In this document: positions 53,346 to 62,158 of the stretch, in pieces
Layout: every line of letters begins with the position of its first letter
How positions within the stretch are numbered: position 1 is the first letter of the stretch
NCBI GenBank assembly: GCA_015066745.1
Contig: SVNW01000001.1
Coordinates: forward strand, 53,782 to 117,781
DNA length: 64,000 nucleotides
Reading direction: 5' to 3'
Source of the DNA: Ruminococcus sp.
Lineage (GTDB): Bacteria; Bacillota; Clostridia; Oscillospirales; Ruminococcaceae
Translations under genes and position numbers: made by a program
The notes under the pieces: generated by a model
What the model was told of the DNA's origin: nothing
The model's database searches: none
Seen by the model: the letters and a program-made list of their open reading frames with translations, nothing else

Positions 53346-55043
53346 GTGAATTTTGTGTTAAAAAAACCTGTACCAATCGGATATGAAGATTTTAAGGAGT
53401 TGCTTGACAGAGGTTGCTATTATGTTGACAAGACAGGTCTTATAAAGGAAATGATCGATACACAGGCCAAAGTTTTATTATTTACAAGACCAAGACGTTT
53501 CGGAAAGACGTTAAATCAGTCCATGATAAAATATTTTTTTGAAAAAACCAAAGAAGATAATGCGGTACTTTTCAATGGTCTTGAGATATCCGGATATGAC
53601 GGAAAATATATGTCTTATCAGGGCAAATATCCTGTTATTTCTATATCATTGAAGTCGTTGAAACATTCTTCTCTTGAAGATGTATATAAAGCTTTTGAGG
53701 TTATTGTTTCTGATGAATTTAAAAGACATATATCTTTGCTCGACAGTCCGCTGTTACTTGACAATGACAAAAAAACAATAAAGAAAATTATAGATATGAA
53801 TGCCGATAGTGTTGATATAAAATTTTCTTTGGGATTTTTGTCCGAGTGCCTTTATAAAGCTTATGAAAAAAAAGTAATTGTTCTGATCGATGAATATGAT
53901 GTGCCTCTGGAAAATGCACATTTTAATAATTTTTATCCGCAGGTTGTTGATCTGATACGTGGTTGTTTTGAAAAAGTACTCAAAACAAATACAAGTCTTC
54001 ATATGGCAGTTCTGACCGGTTGTCTGAGAGTATCAAAGGAAAGTATATTTACAGGTCTTAATAATCTTGATATATATGATGTAACAGATGAGCCTTTTTC
54101 AAAGTATTTCGGTTTTACTAATGATGAGGTAGAAAGTATGCTTTGTTATTATGATAAAAAAGATATACATGATGTGTTAAAGCGGTGGTACAACGGATAT
54201 TTATTTGGAGTTACAGAAATGTACAATCCTTACAGCGTTACTAAAGCGGTAAATAATGCGGTTCGTTCCTCCAGGTTTATTCCGGAAGCTTACTGGACAA
54301 ATACAAGCAGTAACAGTATAGTCAGGGATTTTATTCTGCATTGCAATGATGATATCAGACATGAACTTGAACAACTTGTAAACGGCGGTATTGTATACAA
54401 GAAAATATATAAGGATCTGACCTATGATGATCTTGGAACTTCCGATGATCCGGACTCGATGAATTCGGAACAGATATGGAGTCATTTGCTTTATACGGGA
54501 TATTTAAAACAGAGATATAATTTTGAAAAAAGTCTGTACGAATTGCAGTTGCCAGATTGTGAAGTAAAAGAAGCGTATACAAAGATTATTAATGAAGTGT
54601 TCGAGTATAAGTTGAAAACAACTTCAAGAGATGAGCTTTTTCGTGCGGTACTCGAAGGCGACGCAGAGCAGATTGAGTTGATTTTCAAGAGGTGGATTTA
54701 TAAATCAATAAGTTACCATGATAATAAGGAAGATTTTTATCATGGTGTAATGCTTGGTTTGCTTTCGGGATTTGACGGATATAAGGTAAAGTCTAATCGT
54801 GAATCCGGAGACGGAAGATTTGATATCGTAATGTATGATGCAATGATGCAGAGTGTCGGAATAATATTTGAGTTCAAATTTACAGATGATATGAAAAAAC
54901 TTCCGGATAAATGCAGAGAAGCTTTGGAACAGATCGAGAAAAATAAGTATGAAACAGAACTTGAAGATCTTGGCATAAAAAAAGTTATCAGATATGGTAT
55001 TGCTTTTTGCAAAAAGGTGTGTAAAGTAAGTGTTGCAAAATAA
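53346..55043 (+). CDS. AAA ATPase with C-terminal PD-(D/E)XK nuclease-like domain, third copy
   Basis: 565 residues. Walker A variant RPRRFGKTLNQ (about 47), Walker B KKVIVLIDEYDVPLEN (about 180), RWYNGYLFG, and the C-terminal nuclease-like pair GDGRFDIVMYD plus IIFEFKF (about 505-530). Belongs to a different subgroup from 38859-40421 (starts LKKPVPIGYEDF), so it is a distant paralogue. Reading begins with TTG or GTG near 53346; the first true start may be GTG at 53355, 10 bases after GGGAGAG. First gene of a block flanked by repeats. Confidence 0.85.
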   Translation: MNFVLKKPVPIGYEDFKELLDRGCYYVDKTGLIKEMIDTQAKVLLFTRPRRFGKTLNQSMIKYFFEKTKEDNAVLFNGLEISGYDGKYMSYQGKYPVISISLKSLKHSSLEDVYKAFEVIVSDEFKRHISLLDSPLLLDNDKKTIKKIIDMNADSVDIKFSLGFLSECLYKAYEKKVIVLIDEYDVPLENAHFNNFYPQVVDLIRGCFEKVLKTNTSLHMAVLTGCLRVSKESIFTGLNNLDIYDVTDEPFSKYFGFTNDEVESMLCYYDKKDIHDVLKRWYNGYLFGVTEMYNPYSVTKAVNNAVRSSRFIPEAYWTNTSSNSIVRDFILHCNDDIRHELEQLVNGGIVYKKIYKDLTYDDLGTSDDPDSMNSEQIWSHLLYTGYLKQRYNFEKSLYELQLPDCEVKEAYTKIINEVFEYKLKTTSRDELFRAVLEGDAEQIELIFKRWIYKSISYHDNKEDFYHGVMLGLLSGFDGYKVKSNRESGDGRFDIVMYDAMMQSVGIIFEFKFTDDMKKLPDKCREALEQIEKNKYETELEDLGIKKVIRYGIAFCKKVCKVSVAK

Positions 55044-55082
55044 GGTGAAATACAAATCAAGGGAATATGAAGGAGGATATTT

Positions 55083-56087
55083 ATGAATTTGGAGAAATCA
55101 AAAGAAGATAGTTTTGAAATAGCTGTTCAACCGTCTATATTAGCGTTTTTGGCGTATAGAGTTCTGATTGCAATTGTTATAGGCTCGGTAATATTGATGT
55201 TGGTCAAGAGTGTTTTAGGTACTTTTAATTTTGACCTGGCTGTTGTGAAGCGAGGAATAGGTATTATTATTATTTTTGTACTTCCGATTTTATTTTCAAA
55301 AGATAAAATTAGGATAGATGGTGATAAAATAACTGCAATAAGAGTTTGCCGGTTAAGACGAACGTTTACGATAGATAAAATAAAGGAAATATTAATTACT
55401 AAATATGATGAACCCGGTACAAAATTGTGTTCAGAAATAGATGTATGTATTGGCTTGCGTACATATACAATTTGCAATCATTATGAAAACTTTGAGAGAT
55501 TTTATAATTATATCATGGAGAATGTTGCACCGGGCAAGATAAAAGTTGATGATTTGAATGAAACTGAAGAGAGCGTTGAAGAAAATATAATAGAAGACGG
55601 AAAAAAAGATTGCTTTGATGTAGGAAGTGCACACCTGGCGGTATTTTTTATAATTGCTGTTTTTGTGATTTTTAGTGGTATAATATTGCTTCATTTAGTT
55701 TTTAATTCTTTTAAGCCTGACTGGAATGATTATAAGATGGCATTTTGGATATGGGTAGCAATTTCATTTCCGATTTTGTTTGTTAAAGCTAAAGTAAAAG
55801 TAAATGGAGATAAAATGACTGTTATAAAAACTTGTGGATTAAGACGTACTTTTACGCTTGACAAAATAACAAAAGTATTTATTTCAGAGCCGGATAAACC
55901 GACAAAGACAAATGTGGTGGCACGTGTAACTGTCTGTTTTGGAAAACGAGAGTTTTCAGTTGATAGTTCATTGGCTAATTACAAGAAATTTTATAATTAT
56001 ATTCTGGAGAATGTTGAACAGGACAAAATAGATTTGAATGTTTGGCATGTTGAACAGATATCAGAAGAAGAGATAGATGATGAGTAA
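55083..56087 (+). CDS. Membrane protein with two tandem PH-like repeats
   Basis: 334 residues with an internal duplication: residues ~55-155 and ~220-325 each have a transmembrane hairpin, then VDGDK(I/M)T.I..C.LRRTFT(I/L)DKI and a FYNYI(M/L)ENV ending. The layout resembles bacterial PH-like (bPH) domains beside membrane helices. Linked by an acidic spacer (about 160-185). Function unknown. ATG 55083 follows AAGGAGG. It overlaps the next gene by 11 bp, and the two form a unit behind the AAA gene. Confidence 0.8.
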   Translation: MNLEKSKEDSFEIAVQPSILAFLAYRVLIAIVIGSVILMLVKSVLGTFNFDLAVVKRGIGIIIIFVLPILFSKDKIRIDGDKITAIRVCRLRRTFTIDKIKEILITKYDEPGTKLCSEIDVCIGLRTYTICNHYENFERFYNYIMENVAPGKIKVDDLNETEESVEENIIEDGKKDCFDVGSAHLAVFFIIAVFVIFSGIILLHLVFNSFKPDWNDYKMAFWIWVAISFPILFVKAKVKVNGDKMTVIKTCGLRRTFTLDKITKVFISEPDKPTKTNVVARVTVCFGKREFSVDSSLANYKKFYNYILENVEQDKIDLNVWHVEQISEEEIDDE

Positions 56088-56706
56088 TAATATAATCAAA
56101 AGATGTCCGTGGTGTGGCTCAGAAGTTGAAAAGCTTGGACTAAGAACTCAAACTATAAAGAAATGCCATAAATGCGGAAAAAAATATACATACGGAGGTA
56201 GTGGATTCGGAGATAGTAATGCAGAAAAATACATAAAAATTGCATTACTTGTATTCAGTGTATTCTGCTTGTATTTAAGTGTATATTGCAAAATATTTTT
56301 GGTGGTTATGATTTTATCATTAATAGCGGTGTTTACGCTCAATTTAAATGAAATCAATTATCAAAGATATGATGATCCGGATATGTTTAAGTATAAAAAG
56401 TATATATCTACAATTCGATTTGCCCAGGATTATACGGAAAAAGAAATTAAAATACTGCTGAGCAATTGTAGTATTTTCCCGATTTGTTTTATTGATGATA
56501 ATCGACAAGCAATTTCAAACGACATTTGTATTTTCGTAGAAGAAGCGAATAAACTGCCTGATAATTCATATGAATGTATATTTTCTTTTTTGCCGTTATC
56601 TGAAACTAAATATAACATTAATGAATTTAATTTCAAATTTATTTGTTATGATAATAGAAAAATAATAGGGGAAGGAATTGTATTAAGAGAGAGCACAAAA
56701 TTTTAA
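56077..56706 (+). CDS. Zinc-ribbon membrane protein
   Basis: 209 residues. N-terminal zinc ribbon CPWCG-X14-CHKCG (about 10-35), two transmembrane segments (about 55-90), and a soluble C-terminal domain of unknown type. The start is ATG 56077 or the adjacent ATG 56080; AGAAGAAGAG lies just upstream. Overlap with the preceding gene implies coupled translation, so the two membrane proteins may form a complex. No homologous family recognised. Confidence 0.78.
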   Translation: MMSNNIIKRCPWCGSEVEKLGLRTQTIKKCHKCGKKYTYGGSGFGDSNAEKYIKIALLVFSVFCLYLSVYCKIFLVVMILSLIAVFTLNLNEINYQRYDDPDMFKYKKYISTIRFAQDYTEKEIKILLSNCSIFPICFIDDNRQAISNDICIFVEEANKLPDNSYECIFSFLPLSETKYNINEFNFKFICYDNRKIIGEGIVLRESTKF

Positions 56707-56714
56707 AAAATCAA

Positions 56715-56822
56715 CCCTTGCCTTGTCACGAAAAAAGTGATAACGCAAGGGTTTTTTTATACATACCTTGAATAAAGCCTTGTTGTAAATTAACACAAAA
56801 TCTGATAAAATAAAAGAAATAA
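56715..56822 (+). repeat. Terminator/spacer repeat, copy B
   Basis: Begins with a strong terminator (CCCTTGCCTTGTCAC, loop, GTGATAACGCAAGGG, T7; 56715-56758) and continues with TTGTAAATTAACACAAAATC and TGATAAAATAAAA, matching copy A at 53212-53310 in order. The repeats bracket the AAA/membrane-protein block. Confidence 0.78.
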
Positions 56823-56899
56823 CGAAAAAACTCAGTAAGGATACAGAAACGATACATCTATGTGGTATCATGATTACATAAAGGGAATGAGGTTTAAAA

Positions 56900-57577
56900 A
56901 TGGCTTACAGAATACTTTTGGTTGAGGACGACACTTCGATATGTGAAGTAATATCTGATTATTTTAACAGCATGAGCGGAGGTTCTATGGAACTTATCAT
57001 ATCAAATGATGGCAGTGACGGTCTTGAGAGGATAAATAACGATAAATTTGACCTTATTCTGCTTGATGTGATGTTGCCGGGAATAGACGGATTTTCGGTT
57101 TGTCGTGAACTCAGAAGGAAAAATAACACACCGCTTATATTTATTACAGCAAGGACAAGAGAGGAGGATATTTTATACGGTTATGAACTGGGGTGTGATG
57201 ACTATATCACAAAACCTTTCAGACTTTCCGAGTTTTATGCCAAAGTAAATGCCATGTTAAGACGCACTACAGGTACAGATACAGTGAGCAGACTTATTTG
57301 CGGAAAAATAAGCCTTGATCCTCATGCTCTTACTGTTTTTTCAGATAAAACCGAAGTAGAGCTTCCGCCGAAGGAATTTGCTCTGTTAAGATATCTTCTG
57401 GAAAATAAAAACAGAGTAGTAGACAGAGATACACTACTTAATAAGATATGGGGCTATGACTATTTTGGAAATGACAGAGTTGTGGACAATCATATAAAAA
57501 AGTTACGCAAAGCTCTCGGTGAATGCGGAAGACAGATAAAAACAGTCATTAAAAGAGGTTATAAGCTCACCGAATAG
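56900..57577 (+). CDS. OmpR/PhoB-family response regulator
   Basis: 225 residues. Receiver domain with LVEDDTSICE (acidic pair), phosphorylated Asp in LILLDVMLPG (about 55), ITARTREED and CDDYITKPF (Lys about 107); winged-helix output ending DNHIKKLRKALGE, KTVIKRGYKL. Closest in style to VanR-like regulators. Followed 13 bp later by its histidine kinase. Confidence 0.95.
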   Translation: MAYRILLVEDDTSICEVISDYFNSMSGGSMELIISNDGSDGLERINNDKFDLILLDVMLPGIDGFSVCRELRRKNNTPLIFITARTREEDILYGYELGCDDYITKPFRLSEFYAKVNAMLRRTTGTDTVSRLICGKISLDPHALTVFSDKTEVELPPKEFALLRYLLENKNRVVDRDTLLNKIWGYDYFGNDRVVDNHIKKLRKALGECGRQIKTVIKRGYKLTE

Positions 57578-57590
57578 GAGGAGATATATA

Positions 57591-59138
57591 ATGGCAAAAA
57601 CAAAATTTTCAAAGTTTTTTGTAAAAAAATTCATCCGTGTATTTTTATTTGTTATGATAATATATGTGATAATTATGGGTGCAGTGATTTTGATATTTAA
57701 AATTCAGAATGAAAATTTCACTCTGAATGAAAGCAAGGACATACCAGATGCGATAGGAAGAGTTGAATACGAAAATGAATATTTGAGAAATAATGCATAT
57801 GAATTTTTTTCGTGTATGCATAGTGATGATTTTACAAATAGTCAGCTTGGAAAAGAACAATATGTGGCAGTTACTGTTGACGACAGAGTTATTACTTTCG
57901 GAGAATTTTCATGTCTTGTTTTATTTAGGGAGAATGAAGATGAGAAAAAGACTGCTTTTTATAAGATAACCAATGAAGAGATAGTAGCACAGATAAAGGA
58001 TTATTATGTTAAAGGCTATGATATTGAGATATCGGGGCTTTACTATAATAAAAATGATGGCAGTTGCATACCACAGACTCTGAATTTTTTTGAAGTTGAC
58101 AGGAAAACTTATAAAAGAAGAGATTTTTGTTATAAAACAGTTGATTATGCTCCCGAAAATGCTGAAAACTATATCTATACAAATAATAATGCAAAAATTA
58201 TTTCGAATGGTGCTACAGAAAACAATGAAACTTTTAAAGCATTAAAACAATGGGTAAATACTGCAACTGATTCTCCCGATATTTCAAAAATAAAAGGTGA
58301 TGTCTATACAGATATGAGAACTTTTGAAACTGATAATGGTTTGCTGAAAGTTTATTTTTTATCTTCGTATGATGTTATATCTCAAATAGGCAGAGCGATA
58401 ATTTATTATCTGATAGTCTGCATAATTATTTCAGTCGTTATTGCATTTGTGTGGTCAAAGATTTCATATACCGGATATTCGGCTAAGTATGATTTTGACA
58501 GCTATCGTGTAAATCTGACAAATGCACTCGCACACGACCTTAAAACTCCGCTTACGGCAGTTTTAGGATATGCAGAGAATATATCATCGAAAACAAATCC
58601 TGAGAAAAACGACTATTATGTGACTTCTATCATAAACAGTGCCACATATATGAATGATATAATAGAAAGCACATTAGAGTTTTCAAAAGCAGAGAGTATA
58701 AAAAGCGTTGTTTGTGAAAGTGTGGATATAAGAGAGTGCTTTAAGGAACAGTCAGATATTTTATGGGCTGATTTTTTGAAAAATAACATAGAACTTAAAG
58801 TTAGCGGAGATGGAAAAATTTCTGCCGATAAGAGAATGCTTAGCAGAGCAGTGTACAATATTTTGCTTAATTGTCTGAAATTTTCCGACAAGGAAAGTGA
58901 AGTTGAGATAAAAATATCTGATAAGGAATTTTCGGTTAGCAATAAGTACTCGTATGACATAAACAAATCAGCATCTGAACTCTGTATGCCATATGTAAAG
59001 GGCGATGACAGCCGAACAGGCAGTAAGGGCAGTGGACTGGGACTTTCCATAGTAAAAAGTATATGTGATGTTCATGGATTTAAATTGGATATAACTTTAA
59101 AAGATAGCGTTTTTTCTGTAACGGTGCAGGAGAAATAG
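57591..59138 (+). CDS. Sensor histidine kinase
   Basis: 515 residues. Transmembrane helix 1 (about 14-38), a ~230-residue extracellular sensor domain, transmembrane helix 2 (about 262-285), then H-box LAHDLKTPLTAVLGY (His about 315), N-box AVYNILLNCLKFS, and G-box GSKGSGLGLSIVKS. The large outside domain fits ligand or protein sensing. Pairs with the response regulator upstream and is followed by the propeller/solute-binding lipoprotein. Confidence 0.94.
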   Translation: MAKTKFSKFFVKKFIRVFLFVMIIYVIIMGAVILIFKIQNENFTLNESKDIPDAIGRVEYENEYLRNNAYEFFSCMHSDDFTNSQLGKEQYVAVTVDDRVITFGEFSCLVLFRENEDEKKTAFYKITNEEIVAQIKDYYVKGYDIEISGLYYNKNDGSCIPQTLNFFEVDRKTYKRRDFCYKTVDYAPENAENYIYTNNNAKIISNGATENNETFKALKQWVNTATDSPDISKIKGDVYTDMRTFETDNGLLKVYFLSSYDVISQIGRAIIYYLIVCIIISVVIAFVWSKISYTGYSAKYDFDSYRVNLTNALAHDLKTPLTAVLGYAENISSKTNPEKNDYYVTSIINSATYMNDIIESTLEFSKAESIKSVVCESVDIRECFKEQSDILWADFLKNNIELKVSGDGKISADKRMLSRAVYNILLNCLKFSDKESEVEIKISDKEFSVSNKYSYDINKSASELCMPYVKGDDSRTGSKGSGLGLSIVKSICDVHGFKLDITLKDSVFSVTVQEK

Positions 59139-59200
59139 ATGTCGGATATTAGTGTTGGAAGTTAACAGACATATAAGAAATGAATTTTTAGGAGTAGAAG

Positions 59201-62122
59201 ATGAAAAAAACAAATATTTTATATGTAATTACAGCACTGAGTGTGTTCCTTTGCAGTTGCAATAAAGAAAAGGAAATAATAAAAAACGAGAACGAATATA
59301 TATACGAGAAGAACGTTATAAACTGTTTGCAGGTAAACGAATTTACATCGGATGTAGTGATTTCAAACGAAAAAGTATATACTGTAAATTATGAAAGCTC
59401 TACTATGGACTATGTCATAGGTTATATGGAGAACGGTGTTTTTACGTCATTTTCGTTTGATACTGCTGATAAACCCATGACAAATGTTTATTTTAGTCAA
59501 AACAATATTTTTGTTATAAGCCATGATGGTCATAAAAATACTGTTTTTATGCTTGATAAAAGCGGAAATACTATAAGTTCTGCGGATTATTCAAATACAG
59601 ATTCTGTATATAGTATTGATTGTGACAGTGATGGAAATATATATGTTCTGTATATTTCATCGTCAAGTTTTAAAAGTTTTGTAGACATTTATGATGATTT
59701 GGGTAACAAGAAGGATAAAGTTTGTCTTAATGAAAAGCTGGATTCTGAGTCGGAAACGGTAATGTTTACACGAATGGCTGTTGATAAAGAAAATAATATT
59801 TATACAACAGTAAGCGCACTCGATATGTCTGATGGAACACTTAAAGATCATAAGCTTTATAAATTTTCGTCTGCTTTTGAGAAGATTTCAGAAACAGACC
59901 TCACAGAGTTGGGAACAGATATTACAAATATGTTTGTGAGCTCTTCAGGTGAACTTGTTATTTCCGGAATAGATGGCGGTTATTGTTATGTAAATGTAGT
60001 GAATATAAAAACAGGTGAAGTTGTAGCACGTTACGAAGCCGAAGGTACAGACAAGGTGTTTGAGGGTGAAAACGGCAGTCTTATATATCAGGTCGATAAA
60101 GATATTTTTGAGATAACAGATGAAAACTCAAATCAGAAGATTTCAGAGTCTGATTCACAGATTATAAGGACTTACGGCGGTGAAAAGCTTGTTATGTGTA
60201 CATCAGAATTATCAGGGAAGCCTGTAATTTCTGTAAACGATAGTTCGGGAAATCAACTGGAGACAATAACAGCAAATATAGGACAAAATGATATTATAAA
60301 CGATATATATGTTGATTCGGATAAATTGTATCTTTTACTATCGGATATAAATGATGGTAAACGTTCGATATATATATATGATGATGGTAAAGAAACTATC
60401 AAAGAAATGAACACTGATGACAATGAAGAACATCATCATTGTATATATAGTAATCTTTGTGTTGATAATGATGGAAATATATATTTTACAGATGAAAATG
60501 TTCTTATGCAGTGTGATGCAGAGGCTATGGAGATTTCAGAAGTTTCTGACAGTACAGTTCAGATAATGGATATATGTAAAAAATCTGATGGAGAGATAGT
60601 TGTTTTAGGAAACAATTCTGAAAAACTTTCTGTATATTCTGTTGATTCGGAAAAATTGGGACTGGAAACTTTATCAGATACTGAATTAAAAGCAGATATG
60701 CATAGTTGCATATACAAAGGCTCAGAAAAATATGATTTTATAATAGAGAATGATGGTTTGCTTTATGGATTTGACCGGAAGTCCCAAAAAACAGAATGTA
60801 TATTAGCATTGAATGAAGCAGGTGTATATTCTGGTATATCGCAGTTACAATTTATATCTGAAGAACAGATGTTTTGCATAGATGAAAGTAAAAATCTTTT
60901 TTCTATCAGTCGTGTAAAAAATACAGGAGAAAAACAGATAATAGATATTGCGTGTTTTGGGTTAAATAAAACAGTAAGTGAGTATATAAACAGTCATTTT
61001 TCCGGCTCAAAATATAAAATAGAGATAAAGGACTATAATAAAAGCGGAAATGGTGGTATAGAGCAGTTTAATCTTGATATTGTATCGGGTGATACTCCGG
61101 ATATTATTATTTCACGAAGCAATATCGATATTGCACAGTATCAGAAGAACGGATTACTTGCTGATCTTTCCTCGTATATAGAAAATGATGGAACGATCAA
61201 CAGAGATGACTATATGAAGTGTGCGTTTGGTATGAATAATGATGGTGAAGAAGTCTATACTATAAACCCTGAATTTGTACTTAAAACGATTGTAGCAAAA
61301 AAATCTGATGTAACAGATGATCCATGGACATATGACGATCTTTTTAACTATAAGACAGATGCAGATAATATATTTTTCATGACTTCTTATAATGAACTTA
61401 TTCAATATTTTATGGCAGTATCAGATTCGGAATTTGTTGATATAGACACAGGAAAAGTTGATTTTGATAATGACAGATTTAAAAGTATTCTTGAATTTTG
61501 TAAAGAAAACGGTATTAATCAAAGCGATATATCAGATCCGAGTGATAATATGGAATTCAGAAACGGTAGCTGTTCTTTGAGTATTGAAAATATAATAGGG
61601 TTCAGATACTATAATATTTTTGAAAAAGCTATTGTTGGTGAAGATATAGCTCTCAGAGGAATATCTGCTGATGGTGCAAATGATTTTTCAATAGGATATG
61701 TAAATACGTTTTCTGTTTTTAAAGATTCTGAAAATAAAGATATAGCGTGGGAAATTATTCGTGAATTTTTACTTGATGAATATCAGGACAGTCATGCACT
61801 TACCGAATTGAGTACAGGATTTCCTGTAAAAAAATCTTCTGTTGATAAAGCTGTGGACTTTGCTCAGGATACCAGTGATGAAATGCTACAACAGTGGATT
61901 ATAAACGATGAACTTATAAATATAGGTACAATAAGTGATGAAACTGTTGAAAATTTACTTTCAAAGATAGAGAGTGCGACGCTTGAATATAAAGTAGATG
62001 CGACAGTGCTTTCTATTATACAATCAGAATCTGTTGCGTTTTTTGAAGGCGATACAGATGTTGATAAAACAGCAGAAGCTATTCAGAATAAAGTAAATCT
62101 TTATATTAACGAAAAAAAATAA
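59201..62122 (+). CDS. Large lipoprotein: propeller-like region plus solute-binding domain, second copy
   Basis: 973 residues. Lipobox FLCSC (Cys about 20). Residues ~40-590 hold repeated beta units with DxDGNIY turns (CDSDGNIYVLYIS, VDNDGNIYFTDEN). The C-terminal ~360 residues are solute-binding-like: LDIVSGDTPDIIISRSNID, GLLADLSSYI, and IAWEIIREFLLD. Same plan as 27626-30790. It lies 62 bp after the histidine kinase and has no permease partner, which suggests a sensor or co-receptor role for the two-component system, rather than transport. Confidence 0.8.
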   Translation: MKKTNILYVITALSVFLCSCNKEKEIIKNENEYIYEKNVINCLQVNEFTSDVVISNEKVYTVNYESSTMDYVIGYMENGVFTSFSFDTADKPMTNVYFSQNNIFVISHDGHKNTVFMLDKSGNTISSADYSNTDSVYSIDCDSDGNIYVLYISSSSFKSFVDIYDDLGNKKDKVCLNEKLDSESETVMFTRMAVDKENNIYTTVSALDMSDGTLKDHKLYKFSSAFEKISETDLTELGTDITNMFVSSSGELVISGIDGGYCYVNVVNIKTGEVVARYEAEGTDKVFEGENGSLIYQVDKDIFEITDENSNQKISESDSQIIRTYGGEKLVMCTSELSGKPVISVNDSSGNQLETITANIGQNDIINDIYVDSDKLYLLLSDINDGKRSIYIYDDGKETIKEMNTDDNEEHHHCIYSNLCVDNDGNIYFTDENVLMQCDAEAMEISEVSDSTVQIMDICKKSDGEIVVLGNNSEKLSVYSVDSEKLGLETLSDTELKADMHSCIYKGSEKYDFIIENDGLLYGFDRKSQKTECILALNEAGVYSGISQLQFISEEQMFCIDESKNLFSISRVKNTGEKQIIDIACFGLNKTVSEYINSHFSGSKYKIEIKDYNKSGNGGIEQFNLDIVSGDTPDIIISRSNIDIAQYQKNGLLADLSSYIENDGTINRDDYMKCAFGMNNDGEEVYTINPEFVLKTIVAKKSDVTDDPWTYDDLFNYKTDADNIFFMTSYNELIQYFMAVSDSEFVDIDTGKVDFDNDRFKSILEFCKENGINQSDISDPSDNMEFRNGSCSLSIENIIGFRYYNIFEKAIVGEDIALRGISADGANDFSIGYVNTFSVFKDSENKDIAWEIIREFLLDEYQDSHALTELSTGFPVKKSSVDKAVDFAQDTSDEMLQQWIINDELINIGTISDETVENLLSKIESATLEYKVDATVLSIIQSESVAFFEGDTDVDKTAEAIQNKVNLYINEKK

Positions 62123-62158
62123 TATGAAATAAAGTATACATAAAGAGGAATGAGAAAA

